NCBI RefSeq assembly: GCF_007992495.1
Contig: NZ_BKAJ01000034.1
Location: 1-60,575, forward strand
DNA: 60,575 bases
Direction: 5' to 3'
DNA from: Reyranella soli
GTDB lineage: Bacteria > Pseudomonadota > Alphaproteobacteria > Reyranellales > Reyranellaceae
Shown: piece by piece, positions 49,577 through 58,556 of the stretch
Layout of the letters: each line of letters opens with the position of its first letter
Position numbering within the stretch: the first letter of the stretch is position 1
The notes under the pieces: model-generated
Told to the model about the DNA's origin: nothing
Seen by the model: only the letters and a program-made list of their open reading frames with translations
The model's database searches: none
Made by a program: the position numbers and the translations under genes

Positions 49577-50448
49577 CGCAGGCGTCGAAAAAGAAGGGCA
49601 AGCCGGCGCTCCATCGCGACGCCTATCCTGTCGGACGTGTGTCGACTGAGTTCTTTCTGCGCAGTTTCGAGCTCATCGGCCAACTGCACGACGACATCGT
49701 GAGCTGTCTGGTCATCGTGACACTGTGGCACGACTCACTTGCCGAGACGGGCAGGCGCAAGCCGATGGGCGTCCGCGAGCTCTCGCGCCGGCTCGACCTT
49801 CCGTTCGAGACGGTGCGCCGGCACGTCCGCAAGCTCGTTCGCAGCGCTGCCTGCGTCGTCGAGGGTGACGGAATTGCCCTTGCGGCGACGATGCGGCGGA
49901 GTGCGCGCATGACCGACGCGCTGCGCAAGATCTATCTCCATGCGGTCCGCATGCTCGGCGACCTCAGGCGAATCGAAATCGTGAACTACAGGCCGCGCCG
50001 ATCGCCGTCGCCCGGTTCGCGGCAACTGGACAAGGAGCAGACCATCATCGCGGTAGCGGCGCTCGGCGTGCTGCTTGCCGCCATGAAGGTGTTGCGTGAC
50101 CACTTCGGCGGCGACCTTGTGAACGGGTTGGTGTTCACGGCGATCCGCGCGGCCAACGTCAAGCACGTCACGAACACCGCGCCGGCGGCCAATCGCGACG
50201 TATTGCCGGATTCCGATCGGCTGCCGGTCAGCGTCATGGCGATCTCGGACTCGATGCGTCTGGCTTACGAGACGGTGCGGCGCCATGCCAGAAAGCTGGT
50301 GAGGGACGGCAAGTGCGTACGTGTCGGCCGTCAAGGCCTGGTGGCGCCCGAGCGCGCATTTCGGGAGATGACGGTCGAGGCCGAGGCTGTCCTTCAGCTC
50401 GTACGGGACTTTCTTGCCGAGCTGCGGGCTGCGGGCGTGAAGGTCTGA
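49573..50448 (+). CDS. Protein with two duplicated winged helix-turn-helix modules
   Basis: 291 residues, no recognised family. Module 1 (about 36-108) and module 2 (about 175-264) are copies of each other. The parallel stretches are [18 protein letters not shown] and [18 protein letters not shown], then [21 protein letters not shown] and [21 protein letters not shown], the latter clearly winged helix-turn-helix recognition segments. A basic N-terminus ([13 protein letters not shown]) and a proline/serine linker ([10 protein letters not shown]) flank them. One chain would present two DNA-reading heads like a dimer. It overlaps ivd by 4 nt and may regulate it; this is inferred from position only. 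Confidence 0.75.
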   Translation: MTQASKKKGKPALHRDAYPVGRVSTEFFLRSFELIGQLHDDIVSCLVIVTLWHDSLAETGRRKPMGVRELSRRLDLPFETVRRHVRKLVRSAACVVEGDGIALAATMRRSARMTDALRKIYLHAVRMLGDLRRIEIVNYRPRRSPSPGSRQLDKEQTIIAVAALGVLLAAMKVLRDHFGGDLVNGLVFTAIRAANVKHVTNTAPAANRDVLPDSDRLPVSVMAISDSMRLAYETVRRHARKLVRDGKCVRVGRQGLVAPERAFREMTVEAEAVLQLVRDFLAELRAAGVKV

Positions 50449-50575
50449 CACCCCAGTTCAATCTACTGCGTGCGGGCGGACAAGAACAGAGCGGCTGACC
50501 CAATTTGGGGAACGCGGCGCTTGAGCGCCGAGCAGGCGCGATAGCAAATGAGCGCAGCTCTCGCACTGGTCGCGC

Positions 50576-53500
50576 ATGCCGAATTTTGGTCCGTACGAAT
50601 CCGAGGTCGCCTTCATTTCGGGCATCACCGATGCCAACACGGCCGCCGCCGTCAGCTACTACACGATGGAGTCCCTTCAGGGACCCGACGGCAAGTGGTT
50701 GGTCACGGTACCGACCGCCTACACATCGATGTCCGGCGCCATCAAATGGGGAGGCAGCGCGCAGCCGGGGACACCGGGCGGCACGGTCACCTATTGGTTC
50801 GATGCGGCCGCGAGCTGGACGCCTGCCGAGCAGGCGGTCTGGACGGGCGCCTTCGGCCTGTGGTCCGGCTTGGCCGACATCGACTTCGCGCTGGCGAGCA
50901 GCGCCGGCGCGGCCAATATCACGGTGAAGCGGCTGGCCAACCAACAGGCCTACGCTTCCTTCGGCGTCGACTGGCAGGTGCCGGTGGGCAGCGCCGTGAT
51001 CAACGGCGCTCCCCAGACAGGCGCCTACGTCACGATCGACACCAGCCACGACACGTACGGGCCGCTCGACGGCGATCCCAACACCAAGGGCGGCTATCCC
51101 TACTCGACGGTCATCCACGAGATCGGCCACATCCTGGGGCTGGGACATGCCGGGCCCTACGACACCACGGTCGACTACCAGCAGCAGCAGTTCGGTCCGT
51201 ACGACACCGAGCAATGGTCGATCATGTCGTACATCCATCCGAGCCGGACCGACACGCGCTACTTCGGCGACTATCCCGTCGGCGGCACCTACTGGGACAC
51301 GACGACCGGTTCGGACGGCAAGGTCTACGACAACGAGCCGCTGACGCCGCAGATGCTCGATATCCTGGCGATTCAGCGACTCTACGGCGAGGCGACAGCA
51401 GGGCCGTTCTCGGGCAACCAGGCCTACGGCTTCAACGCGAACTTCGCCGATCCCTTCCTGCAGAGCATCTACGATTTCGGAAGCAACCCATCCGCTATCG
51501 TGACGATATGGAATTCCGGAACAGGCAACGCGCTCGACCTGTCCGGCTTCTCGCAGGATGCCAACGTCAACCTCGCGCCGGGAACCTTTTCCAGCGCCGG
51601 CGGGCTGGCGAACAACATCGCCATCGCCTTGGGCACCCGGATCGAGACGGCGTTCGGCGGCGGCGGCAACGACACCATCACGGCGAACAGCGCGGTCGCT
51701 TCGACCCTTCAGGGCAACGACGGAAACGACACGCTGACGGGCTGCAACCTCGACGACCAGCTCTTCGGCAACACCGGCAACGACGTCCTGCAGGGCGGCG
51801 GCGGCGCCGACCAGCTCTCGGGAGGCGACGGCGACGACTTCCTCGTCGGCGGCGACGGCTCGGACCGGCTGAATGGCGGCGGCGGCAATGACATCCTCCA
51901 GTCCGGAGCCGGCGGCGACGTCATGTCGGGCGATGGCGGTACCGACATCTTCCAGTTCGTCATCGGCCAGGCGCAGGGTGACACGATCACCGACTTCGCC
52001 AGCGGCGACGTCCTGCAGTTCTTCGGCTACGGCTCGGGCACTGTCACCAACGTCGCGGGCACCAACAATTGGCTGGTCACATCCCAGGACGGCTCCGTCA
52101 CGGAAACGATCACGCTCGGCAACGGCGCGACGCTCACCTCGGCAGACTACGCCTTCTATTCGCCCTACACGCAGCTCGATAATTCGACGTTCCTCGACTT
52201 TGCGAGCTGGCGCTCCAACACGACCACGCCCCCGACCGGCGGAACGGCCGTCGGCAGCGGCGAGACGCTGGCCGTGGCCCTGGTGTTCGATCGCGCCAAC
52301 GATCCGTCGAGCCTGCTCAGCTCGAGCTGGGCGTCGCGCCAGCAGCAGCTCGAGGCCCTGCAGCACACCAACTCGCTGTGGTCGACCTACGGCGCGGATC
52401 TGACCGACTACGAAGCCGCGAAGACGGTGCTGGACGGGCTGGGCATCCAGAGGATGGACGTGGTCGATCCCGGCAATTCGTACATCTCGTCGGCGCAGTC
52501 TCGCACGATCTGGGTGGAAATCACCGGCGACAGCTTCTCGACGCTGTTCGGGCCTTCGACGAAGCTGATGGACAGCGGCGGCAACTGGTACTGGACGGGC
52601 AGCCTGTCTCTGCCCACGGAGCTCACCGACCTCGGCGTATCCGGCCTGTGGTTCGACACGCAGAAGTTCCAGCCTCCGTACGGGAATACTTCCGTTCCGG
52701 CGGCCGTCCTTCCGCAGGGCTCGCAAAGCCCCGGCAACAATTCGACCCAGGGCTCGCTGGTCTACCCGCAGGTCGCCGTCCAGAACTACTACAACATGCC
52801 GCTTTCCGCCGACATGGCGACGGGCACGATCGGGCTGGTCGAACCCGTCATCGGCACGGCGTTGCCGGGCGACAATGGCGGCAGCGGCTTCCAGGCGGCC
52901 GTCGACGCCTACCGCGCCGGTGCGGGAGTGGCCACGGGTGCGCCGGTGATCACCGTCGGCAACCAGAACTGGGGCACCGCGCCCAACGGATCGGGCGAGC
53001 GCTCGCTCGACACCGGCATGGTCGCCGCCATCGCCCCGCAAAGTCCGCTCGTGTTCTATTCCGGCTCCGGCCTCACGCTCGCCGACGCCTTCACGGCTTA
53101 CCAGTCGGCCTTCTGGGACGACGTAAACAACCCGCAGGTGATCACGTCGTCCTTCCGCTATACGCCGATGGTCGCCCCGGGTTCGCCGTTCTTCAAGGCC
53201 TCCGCCGAGCTCTTCGTCGACGCCGCGCTGCGCAACATCACGGTGTTCAACTCCAATGGCGACGGCGGCTCGGGATACGAGCTCCCCAACGGCCTCACCA
53301 ACATCAACACCAGCCGCTCCAGCCCTTTCTCGGTGACCGTCGGCGGCACCTCGATCAGCTCGACTCTTGCCGCGCTCAACGACGACACGCTGCAGGGGAT
53401 CGTCGACAAGGCGGCCAGCGGCGACCTCGCGACGATCTGGGACCTGGTTGCCGGCGGCATGACGCAGTCGCCTGTCGGCATGAGCGGCGGCAGCGCGGCC

Positions 53501-55006
53501 CTCATCGAGACGGCGTGGAACGTCTACTATCTCAACGGCACGACCTTCTCGAACCGTGTCGGCACGGGCTACCGGGAGAACAACACCGGCAGCGGCGGCG
53601 CCGATCCCACCTTCGGCATCCCGAGCTATCAGGCGGACTACGGCCTGGTGCCGTTCACCGCCGACCCTTACCACCTGGTCGGGCGCGGCACGCCCGACGT
53701 CTCGGCCAATGCCGGCGGCAACCTGTACTACATCGTCCCCACGGGCGACATGACGGGCACCGAGTCCAACGGCGGCACCAGCGCGGCGACTCCGCTGTGG
53801 GCTGCCCTCGGCGCACAGTTGAACGCGATCTTCGAGGACCAGAACCTGCCGCATCTGGGCTATGCCAATGATCTGCTCTACATCGCCTCGGCGATCGCGC
53901 CGGCCTCGTTCAACGACATCCGGACCGGCAACAACACATCGTCCTACGTCCTGGGCGGTGACTACACGAGCGACGGAGTCGCCATCACGCCGACCGGCTA
54001 CGGCTATACGGCGGGCCCGGGCTACGACCTGACCAGCGGTCTCGGCACGCCCAACGGCGTGCTTCTGGCGCGCGCCCTGACCGGCATCGCCCATCACCAG
54101 ATGTCGTTCGCCGACAATCCCGACCTCATCGACCTCGACGCCGCGGGCAACTGGATCACCGGCGACGTCCGGCAGAGCCTGCTGATCCAGGCCACGTCCA
54201 CGAAGGGGACCGATACGGAGATCAAGGTGGAGATCGGCGGCTTCGATGACAGCTTCACCAATCACCGGTCGGGCGACTTCGCCTGGACGGCACGGTTCGC
54301 CCAGCAGTCGCTGCAGGCCGATTTCGATCCCAACCTGGTGCGCCTGTACGACAAGTACGCGCACGGGTCTCTGCTGCACACCGTGGCGGAGTCGAATGCC
54401 GACGTCTCGATGGCGATCGGCCGGGGCCTAGGTTTCGCCGACCAGGCGCAGCTGACGAGCCCCTACGGCATCGCGGACTTCGCGACCAGCTTCGGCACCG
54501 TCCATCTCGCGCGTGCCGTCGCCGTCGCCGAAACGGTCGGCGGCGCCAACGACCAGGTCGCCGTGGTCCGCATGCGCCAGAACGGCGAGGACACCCTCTC
54601 GGTCTCCCTGTACAAGGTCGACGACTACACCGGATCGATCGGCGGCCTGAAGCCGGGACAGGCCGGTTATGCCGAAGCGGCCGAGTCCCGGGCCTATCTG
54701 ACCGGCACCGGCGGCACGTCCCTGCAGGGCGGCGGCTACGGCAACTACGCGCAGGGCCAGATCGTGGGTGTCGATGCCGGCGACCTGATCGCCATGAAGC
54801 TTACCAACCAGTCCACCGGCAAGACGTCCTGGGCGTTCGCCGAGGCCAATGAGAAGGTCGATGGCAAGGGCGTCGGCCATCTCTGGAACTACGACTACAA
54901 CACCTGGGGCTGGGAGGATCAGCATGGCGGCGGCGATCGCGACTTCAACGATCTCGTCGTGATGCTCGATTTCACCAGCGCCTACGGCAACCAGTGGCTG
55001 ATGTGA
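50576..55006 (+). CDS. Two-protease RTX protein: serralysin-type M10 domain plus sedolisin-type S53 domain
   Basis: 1476 residues. Residues about 60-275 are a metzincin: zinc motif HEIGHILGLGH (H181, E182, H185, H191) and Met-turn SIMSY (M217). Residues about 359-455 hold RTX-type repeats (GGGGNDTI, GNDGNDTL, GGDGDDFLVGGDGSD, GGGGNDIL). Residues about 560-700 resemble an S53 propeptide. Residues about 725-1165 are a sedolisin: E808 and D812 (GERSLD), D896 (NSNGDGGS), S1069 (NGGTSAATP), and a C-terminal calcium site (FNDIRTGNN, GYDLTSGLGTPNG). The end has a DUF4114-like NTWGWEDQHGGGDRDFNDLVV. No N-terminal signal peptide; type I secretion is likely, but no transporter genes adjoin. Confidence 0.88.
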   Translation: MPNFGPYESEVAFISGITDANTAAAVSYYTMESLQGPDGKWLVTVPTAYTSMSGAIKWGGSAQPGTPGGTVTYWFDAAASWTPAEQAVWTGAFGLWSGLADIDFALASSAGAANITVKRLANQQAYASFGVDWQVPVGSAVINGAPQTGAYVTIDTSHDTYGPLDGDPNTKGGYPYSTVIHEIGHILGLGHAGPYDTTVDYQQQQFGPYDTEQWSIMSYIHPSRTDTRYFGDYPVGGTYWDTTTGSDGKVYDNEPLTPQMLDILAIQRLYGEATAGPFSGNQAYGFNANFADPFLQSIYDFGSNPSAIVTIWNSGTGNALDLSGFSQDANVNLAPGTFSSAGGLANNIAIALGTRIETAFGGGGNDTITANSAVASTLQGNDGNDTLTGCNLDDQLFGNTGNDVLQGGGGADQLSGGDGDDFLVGGDGSDRLNGGGGNDILQSGAGGDVMSGDGGTDIFQFVIGQAQGDTITDFASGDVLQFFGYGSGTVTNVAGTNNWLVTSQDGSVTETITLGNGATLTSADYAFYSPYTQLDNSTFLDFASWRSNTTTPPTGGTAVGSGETLAVALVFDRANDPSSLLSSSWASRQQQLEALQHTNSLWSTYGADLTDYEAAKTVLDGLGIQRMDVVDPGNSYISSAQSRTIWVEITGDSFSTLFGPSTKLMDSGGNWYWTGSLSLPTELTDLGVSGLWFDTQKFQPPYGNTSVPAAVLPQGSQSPGNNSTQGSLVYPQVAVQNYYNMPLSADMATGTIGLVEPVIGTALPGDNGGSGFQAAVDAYRAGAGVATGAPVITVGNQNWGTAPNGSGERSLDTGMVAAIAPQSPLVFYSGSGLTLADAFTAYQSAFWDDVNNPQVITSSFRYTPMVAPGSPFFKASAELFVDAALRNITVFNSNGDGGSGYELPNGLTNINTSRSSPFSVTVGGTSISSTLAALNDDTLQGIVDKAASGDLATIWDLVAGGMTQSPVGMSGGSAALIETAWNVYYLNGTTFSNRVGTGYRENNTGSGGADPTFGIPSYQADYGLVPFTADPYHLVGRGTPDVSANAGGNLYYIVPTGDMTGTESNGGTSAATPLWAALGAQLNAIFEDQNLPHLGYANDLLYIASAIAPASFNDIRTGNNTSSYVLGGDYTSDGVAITPTGYGYTAGPGYDLTSGLGTPNGVLLARALTGIAHHQMSFADNPDLIDLDAAGNWITGDVRQSLLIQATSTKGTDTEIKVEIGGFDDSFTNHRSGDFAWTARFAQQSLQADFDPNLVRLYDKYAHGSLLHTVAESNADVSMAIGRGLGFADQAQLTSPYGIADFATSFGTVHLARAVAVAETVGGANDQVAVVRMRQNGEDTLSVSLYKVDDYTGSIGGLKPGQAGYAEAAESRAYLTGTGGTSLQGGGYGNYAQGQIVGVDAGDLIAMKLTNQSTGKTSWAFAEANEKVDGKGVGHLWNYDYNTWGWEDQHGGGDRDFNDLVVMLDFTSAYGNQWLM

Positions 55007-55075
55007 GGCGAAAGCGCCTGGAGGGGCCGGCAATTTCGCTCATCACGGCGCACTCATTGACGGGTTTTGATTTTT

Positions 55076-55092
55076 GATACACGCTGTGTATC
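55076..55092. promoter_or_regulatory. Candidate TetR operator
   Basis: GATACAC-GCT-GTGTATC is a perfect 7-bp inverted repeat, ending 3 nt before the TetR-family ATG at 55096. Binding here would block the regulator's own expression and the coupled ligase gene. A possible -35 TTGACG lies at 55057-55062, but no -10 with good spacing is seen. Confidence 0.55.
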
Positions 55093-55095
55093 GAA

Positions 55096-55740
55096 ATGCC
55101 GCGTTATCTCACCGACCAGGACATCGCCGACTTCCGCGCCGAGCTGTGCAAAGTCGCGACCGAACGCTTCGCCCGCTTCGGCTATGAGGGCGTCACCATG
55201 CGCCAGCTTGCCGAGGCGCTGGGCTGCAGCCCCAAGACGCCCTACCGCTACTTCAAGGACAAGGCTGACATCCTGGCGACAGTGCGGGCCCAGGCCTTTG
55301 CCAAGTTTTCCGACGCCCTCGAAAAGGCGAGAGCAGGGGCCAGCGACCCCGCCGATCGTGGACGGCTGACCGGCGAGGCCTATCTCGCCTTCGCGCTCAA
55401 GAACCCGCACGCCTATCGCATCATGTTCGAGATCGATGCGCCGGTTGACGAGAAGCATCCCGAACTCGGGCCAGCCGCCGAGCGGGCGGCGCGCTACATC
55501 ACGCGCGGCGCCGAGGAGATGGCGGCGTCGGGCGTCATCGAAGCCGATTCCAAGCTGTTCGGCTGGTCGATGTGGGCGGCACTCCATGGCATCGTCATGC
55601 TGCACCAGTCGGGTATGCTGGCGCACGGACCGGACTACAAATCGCTGTCCTATTTCCTCGGCTTGACCATGCTGAAAGGGGCCGGCGCCAAGTTCGGGCC
55701 GGGAGGCGTTGTGCAAGGCGGAAAGGGCAAGAAGAAATGA
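55096..55740 (+). CDS. TetR/AcrR family transcriptional regulator
   Basis: 214 residues. The N-terminal TetR helix-turn-helix is VATERFARFGYEGVTMRQLAEALGCSPKTPYRYFKDKADILATVRAQAF (about 19-67). The C-terminal ligand domain includes AYLAFALKNPHAYRIMFEID, similar to TetR_C (WHG-type) regulators of lipid genes, and a lysine-rich tail (GGKGKKK). No good Shine-Dalgarno stands before the ATG. It overlaps the acyl-CoA ligase by 4 nt and is probably its regulator, perhaps responding to an acyl-CoA. Confidence 0.92.
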   Translation: MPRYLTDQDIADFRAELCKVATERFARFGYEGVTMRQLAEALGCSPKTPYRYFKDKADILATVRAQAFAKFSDALEKARAGASDPADRGRLTGEAYLAFALKNPHAYRIMFEIDAPVDEKHPELGPAAERAARYITRGAEEMAASGVIEADSKLFGWSMWAALHGIVMLHQSGMLAHGPDYKSLSYFLGLTMLKGAGAKFGPGGVVQGGKGKKK

Positions 55741-57272
55741 CAGTGGGCGTGACGGCAGGCGAGCGCTTCCGGAGCTGGGCAGACATCCAGGCCAACGCTG
55801 CGCGCGGTGCCGGCGGCCTGGCCGCGCTCGGCCTTGGCGAGGACGACAGCGTTGCCCTGATGTTGCGCAACGACTTCGCGACCTTCGAGGTCAACTTCGC
55901 GGCGGGCCAGCTCGGCGTCTATGGCGTGCCGATCAACTGGCACTTCACGGCGGAGGAGGCGGGCTACATCCTGGCCGACTGCGGCGCCAAGGTGCTCGTG
56001 GTCCACAGCGACCTTCTGGCCCAGATCGCGAGCGGCGTGCCCGAGAGCGTGAAGGTGCTGGTCGTGCCCACGCCGGCGGAAATCGCCGCTGCCTACAACG
56101 TACCGGCGGAGAAGCAGGTGGCCCCGCCCGGCGTCGAGACCTGGGACGCCTTCGTGGCCCGCAGCACGCCCAACACCCAGCCGCCGAAGGCCGCACGCGG
56201 CAGCATGATCTACACCTCGGGCACCACCGGCCGGCCCAAGGGCGTGCGCCGTCGCCCGTCCTCGCCCGAGCTGCAGGCGCTGGCGGCGGGCGAGGCCGCC
56301 AAGTACTGGGGCGTCAAGGCCGATCCCTCGACGGTCGTGATGATGAACGGCCCGATGTACCACTCCGCGCCGGCCGCCTACGGCATGGGCAGCGCGCGGC
56401 ATGGCCTGCACATGGTGCTGCAGCCGCGCTTCGAGGCCGAGGACATGCTGCGGCTGATCGACAAGCACAAGGTCAGCCATATGCACATCGTGCCCACCAT
56501 GTTCGTGCGCCTGCTGCGCCTGCCCGACGAGGTCAAACGGCGCTACGACGTCTCGTCGCTGCGCTGGGTCACCCATGGCGCCGCGCCCTGCGCGCCGGCG
56601 GTGAAGCGCCAGATGATCGAATGGTGGGGGCCGGTCATCAACGAGTACTACGGCGCCACCGAGACCGGTATCGTGGTCTGGCACAATGCCGAGCAGGCGC
56701 TCGCCAAGCCCGGCACCGTCGGCCGTGTCGTCGAGGGTGCGGTGATGCGCATCGTCGACGAGCAAGGCCGCGACGTGAAGCAGGGCGACATCGGCGAGAT
56801 CTACCTGCGCGGGCCGCACCTCGCCGAGTTCACCTACAACAACGACGACGCCAAGCGCCGCGAGATCGCGCTGGGCGATCTCGTGACCGTGGGCGACGTC
56901 GGCTACCAGGACGCCGACGGCTACCTCTTCCTGTGCGACCGCAAGCGCGACATGATCATCTCCGGCGGCGTCAACATCTACCCCGCCGAGATCGAATCGG
57001 TGCTGATCCAGATGCCGGGTGTGCGCGACTGCGCGGTGTTCGGCATTCCCGACGAGGAATTCGGCGAGCAGATCTGCGCCTATGTCGAGCCGCAGGCCGG
57101 GACGGCGATCGATGCCTCGGCCGTGCGGGGCTATCTCGGCCAGCACCTGGCGCGCTACAAGGTGCCCAGGATCGTCGAGTTCAGCGCCGCCCTGCCGCGC
57201 GAGGATTCGGGCAAGATCTTCAAACGCAAGCTCCGGGCCCCATATTGGGAGAAGGCCGGCCGTAGCATCTGA
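55737..57272 (+). CDS. AMP-binding acyl-CoA synthetase
   Basis: 511 residues, ATP-dependent acid:CoA ligase. The P-loop-like motif is MIYTSGTTGRPKGVRR (about 155-170); the A5 motif is NEYYGATETG; the A7-A8 hinge is GDVGYQDADGYLFLCDRKRDMIISGGVNIYPAEIE; the A10 lysine is in EDSGKIFKRKLR. Compared with typical members the N-terminus is short, as in some bile-acid or fatty-acyl CoA ligases of actinobacteria and proteobacteria. The acid substrate is unknown. ATG 55737 overlaps the TetR stop. Confidence 0.88.
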   Translation: MTVGVTAGERFRSWADIQANAARGAGGLAALGLGEDDSVALMLRNDFATFEVNFAAGQLGVYGVPINWHFTAEEAGYILADCGAKVLVVHSDLLAQIASGVPESVKVLVVPTPAEIAAAYNVPAEKQVAPPGVETWDAFVARSTPNTQPPKAARGSMIYTSGTTGRPKGVRRRPSSPELQALAAGEAAKYWGVKADPSTVVMMNGPMYHSAPAAYGMGSARHGLHMVLQPRFEAEDMLRLIDKHKVSHMHIVPTMFVRLLRLPDEVKRRYDVSSLRWVTHGAAPCAPAVKRQMIEWWGPVINEYYGATETGIVVWHNAEQALAKPGTVGRVVEGAVMRIVDEQGRDVKQGDIGEIYLRGPHLAEFTYNNDDAKRREIALGDLVTVGDVGYQDADGYLFLCDRKRDMIISGGVNIYPAEIESVLIQMPGVRDCAVFGIPDEEFGEQICAYVEPQAGTAIDASAVRGYLGQHLARYKVPRIVEFSAALPREDSGKIFKRKLRAPYWEKAGRSI

Positions 57273-57280
57273 AGGAAGTC

Positions 57281-57952
57281 ATGTCCGACGACGACGTCAC
57301 CCTGTTTGGCAAGCTCAAGAACAAGCTCATAGACAGCAAGCAGAAGTGGGCCGAGAGCGGCCGGCTGCTGACCGGCAAGTCGGCCGCCCATTCGCAGCGC
57401 CTGCCGCCCGGCCAGCGCCAGGTCGAGAACTGGCCGGTGCTCGATCTCGGTATCCAGCCCGAGATCCCGACCCACGCCTGGCGCCTGTTCGTCGACGGTG
57501 AGGTCGAGACCCCGACGACCTGGAAATGGGGCGAGTTCACCGACCTGCCAAAGACCACGCTCACCACCGACATCCACTGCGTCACCGCCTGGTCGCGCTA
57601 TGACAACAGGTGGGAAGGCGTGAGTGCGCGTGATCTCCTGGGGATCGTGAAGCCCAAGGCCGCCGCACAGCATGTCATCTTCCATTCCTACGACACCTAC
57701 ACGACCAACGTGCCGCTCGCCGACTTCTCGGCCGACGACGTCATGCTGGCCTGGAGCTGGAACGGCGAGGCGATCAGCCGCGAGCATGGCGGGCCATTGC
57801 GCGTGGTGATCCCAAAGCTCTATTTCTGGAAGAGCGCCAAGTGGATCAAGCGCATCGAATTCTCGGTGCACGACAAGCCGGGCTTCTGGGAAGTGCGCGG
57901 CTATCACAATTACGGCGATCCGTGGCTCGAGCAGAGGTATGACGACGAGTAA
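57281..57952 (+). CDS. Sulfite oxidase-like molybdopterin oxidoreductase
   Basis: 223 residues, the short single-domain form (YuiH/COG2041-like). Molybdenum-ligand C100 is in TTDIHCVTAWSRYDNRWEGV, and HGGPLRVVIPKLYFWKSAKWIKRIEF is the cofactor-binding end typical of the family. There is no signal peptide or dimerisation domain, so it is not a classical SorA or MsrP. The electron partner and substrate are unknown. It begins 8 nt after the acyl-CoA ligase stop. Confidence 0.85.
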   Translation: MSDDDVTLFGKLKNKLIDSKQKWAESGRLLTGKSAAHSQRLPPGQRQVENWPVLDLGIQPEIPTHAWRLFVDGEVETPTTWKWGEFTDLPKTTLTTDIHCVTAWSRYDNRWEGVSARDLLGIVKPKAAAQHVIFHSYDTYTTNVPLADFSADDVMLAWSWNGEAISREHGGPLRVVIPKLYFWKSAKWIKRIEFSVHDKPGFWEVRGYHNYGDPWLEQRYDDE

Positions 57953-57953
57953 A

Positions 57954-58059
57954 CCTCACCCTGAGGAGCGCCCGCAGGGCGCGTCTCGAAGGGTGGCGCG
58001 AGCACCTTGTTTGACCCCATGCTTCGAGACGGCCGCTGCGCGGCCTCCTCAGCATGAGG
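57954..58059. repeat. Dispersed inverted-repeat element (TGAGGAG...CGTCTCGAAG type)
   Basis: The arms share TGAGGAG and CGTCTCGAAG. On the left: TGAGGAG, hairpin CGCCCGCAGGGCG, CGTCTCGAAG. On the right, in reverse complement: TGAGGAG, hairpin GCCGCGCAGCGGC, CGTCTCGAAG. The hairpins differ in sequence but keep pairing. This form resembles the short intergenic repeats common in Bradyrhizobium and related genomes. It lies between the sulfite-oxidase-like and glutathione peroxidase genes. Confidence 0.8.
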
Positions 58060-58079
58060 CGGTTTAGGGAGAACTGATC

Positions 58080-58556
58080 ATGGCATCGGCACACGACTTC
58101 ACCTTCACCACCATCGACAACAAGCCGCTCGACATGAAGAGCTTCGCCGGCAAGCCGGTCCTGGTGGTGAACGTCGCGTCCTATTGCGGGTTCACGCCGC
58201 AATACACCGACCTCGAGAAGCTGCACGAGACCTACGGGCCGAAGGGCTTGGTGGTGTTGGGCGTGCCGTCGAACGACTTCGGCGCCCAGGAGCCGCGTAC
58301 CGAGCCCGAGATCGCCAAGTTCTGCGAGACCATGTACGGCGTGAAGTTCCCGCTGACGTCGAAGCAGAAGGTGATCGGTCCCGACGCGCACGCGCTCTAT
58401 CAATGGATCGCCCAGGAAGCGGGCGAGGGGGCGGCGCCCAAGTGGAACTTCCACAAGTACCTGATCGGCAAGGACGGCAGCCTGCAGGGCGCCTGGCCGA
58501 GCCGCGTGCGCCCGGGCTCCAACGAGATAACCGGCGCAATCGAGAAGGCTCTTTAG
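58080..58556 (+). CDS. Glutathione peroxidase family protein (Cys type)
   Basis: 158 residues. The peroxidatic cysteine C36 is in NVASYCGFTPQY (no selenocysteine), with Q70 in PSNDFGAQEP and W122-N123 in KWNFHKYLIGKDG, completing the catalytic tetrad. It reduces hydrogen or lipid peroxides; bacterial Cys-type members often use thioredoxin rather than glutathione. Convergent with the uracil-DNA glycosylase gene across a 12-bp stem. Confidence 0.92.
   Translation: MASAHDFTFTTIDNKPLDMKSFAGKPVLVVNVASYCGFTPQYTDLEKLHETYGPKGLVVLGVPSNDFGAQEPRTEPEIAKFCETMYGVKFPLTSKQKVIGPDAHALYQWIAQEAGEGAAPKWNFHKYLIGKDGSLQGAWPSRVRPGSNEITGAIEKAL

Noticed and set aside
50234..54379. Uninterrupted 1381-codon reading frame on the minus strand
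   Set aside because: It lies opposite the two-protease gene. Its product is Arg/Val/Asp-rich without any domain, as expected for the antisense of GC-rich codons, whereas the plus strand has complete protease motifs.
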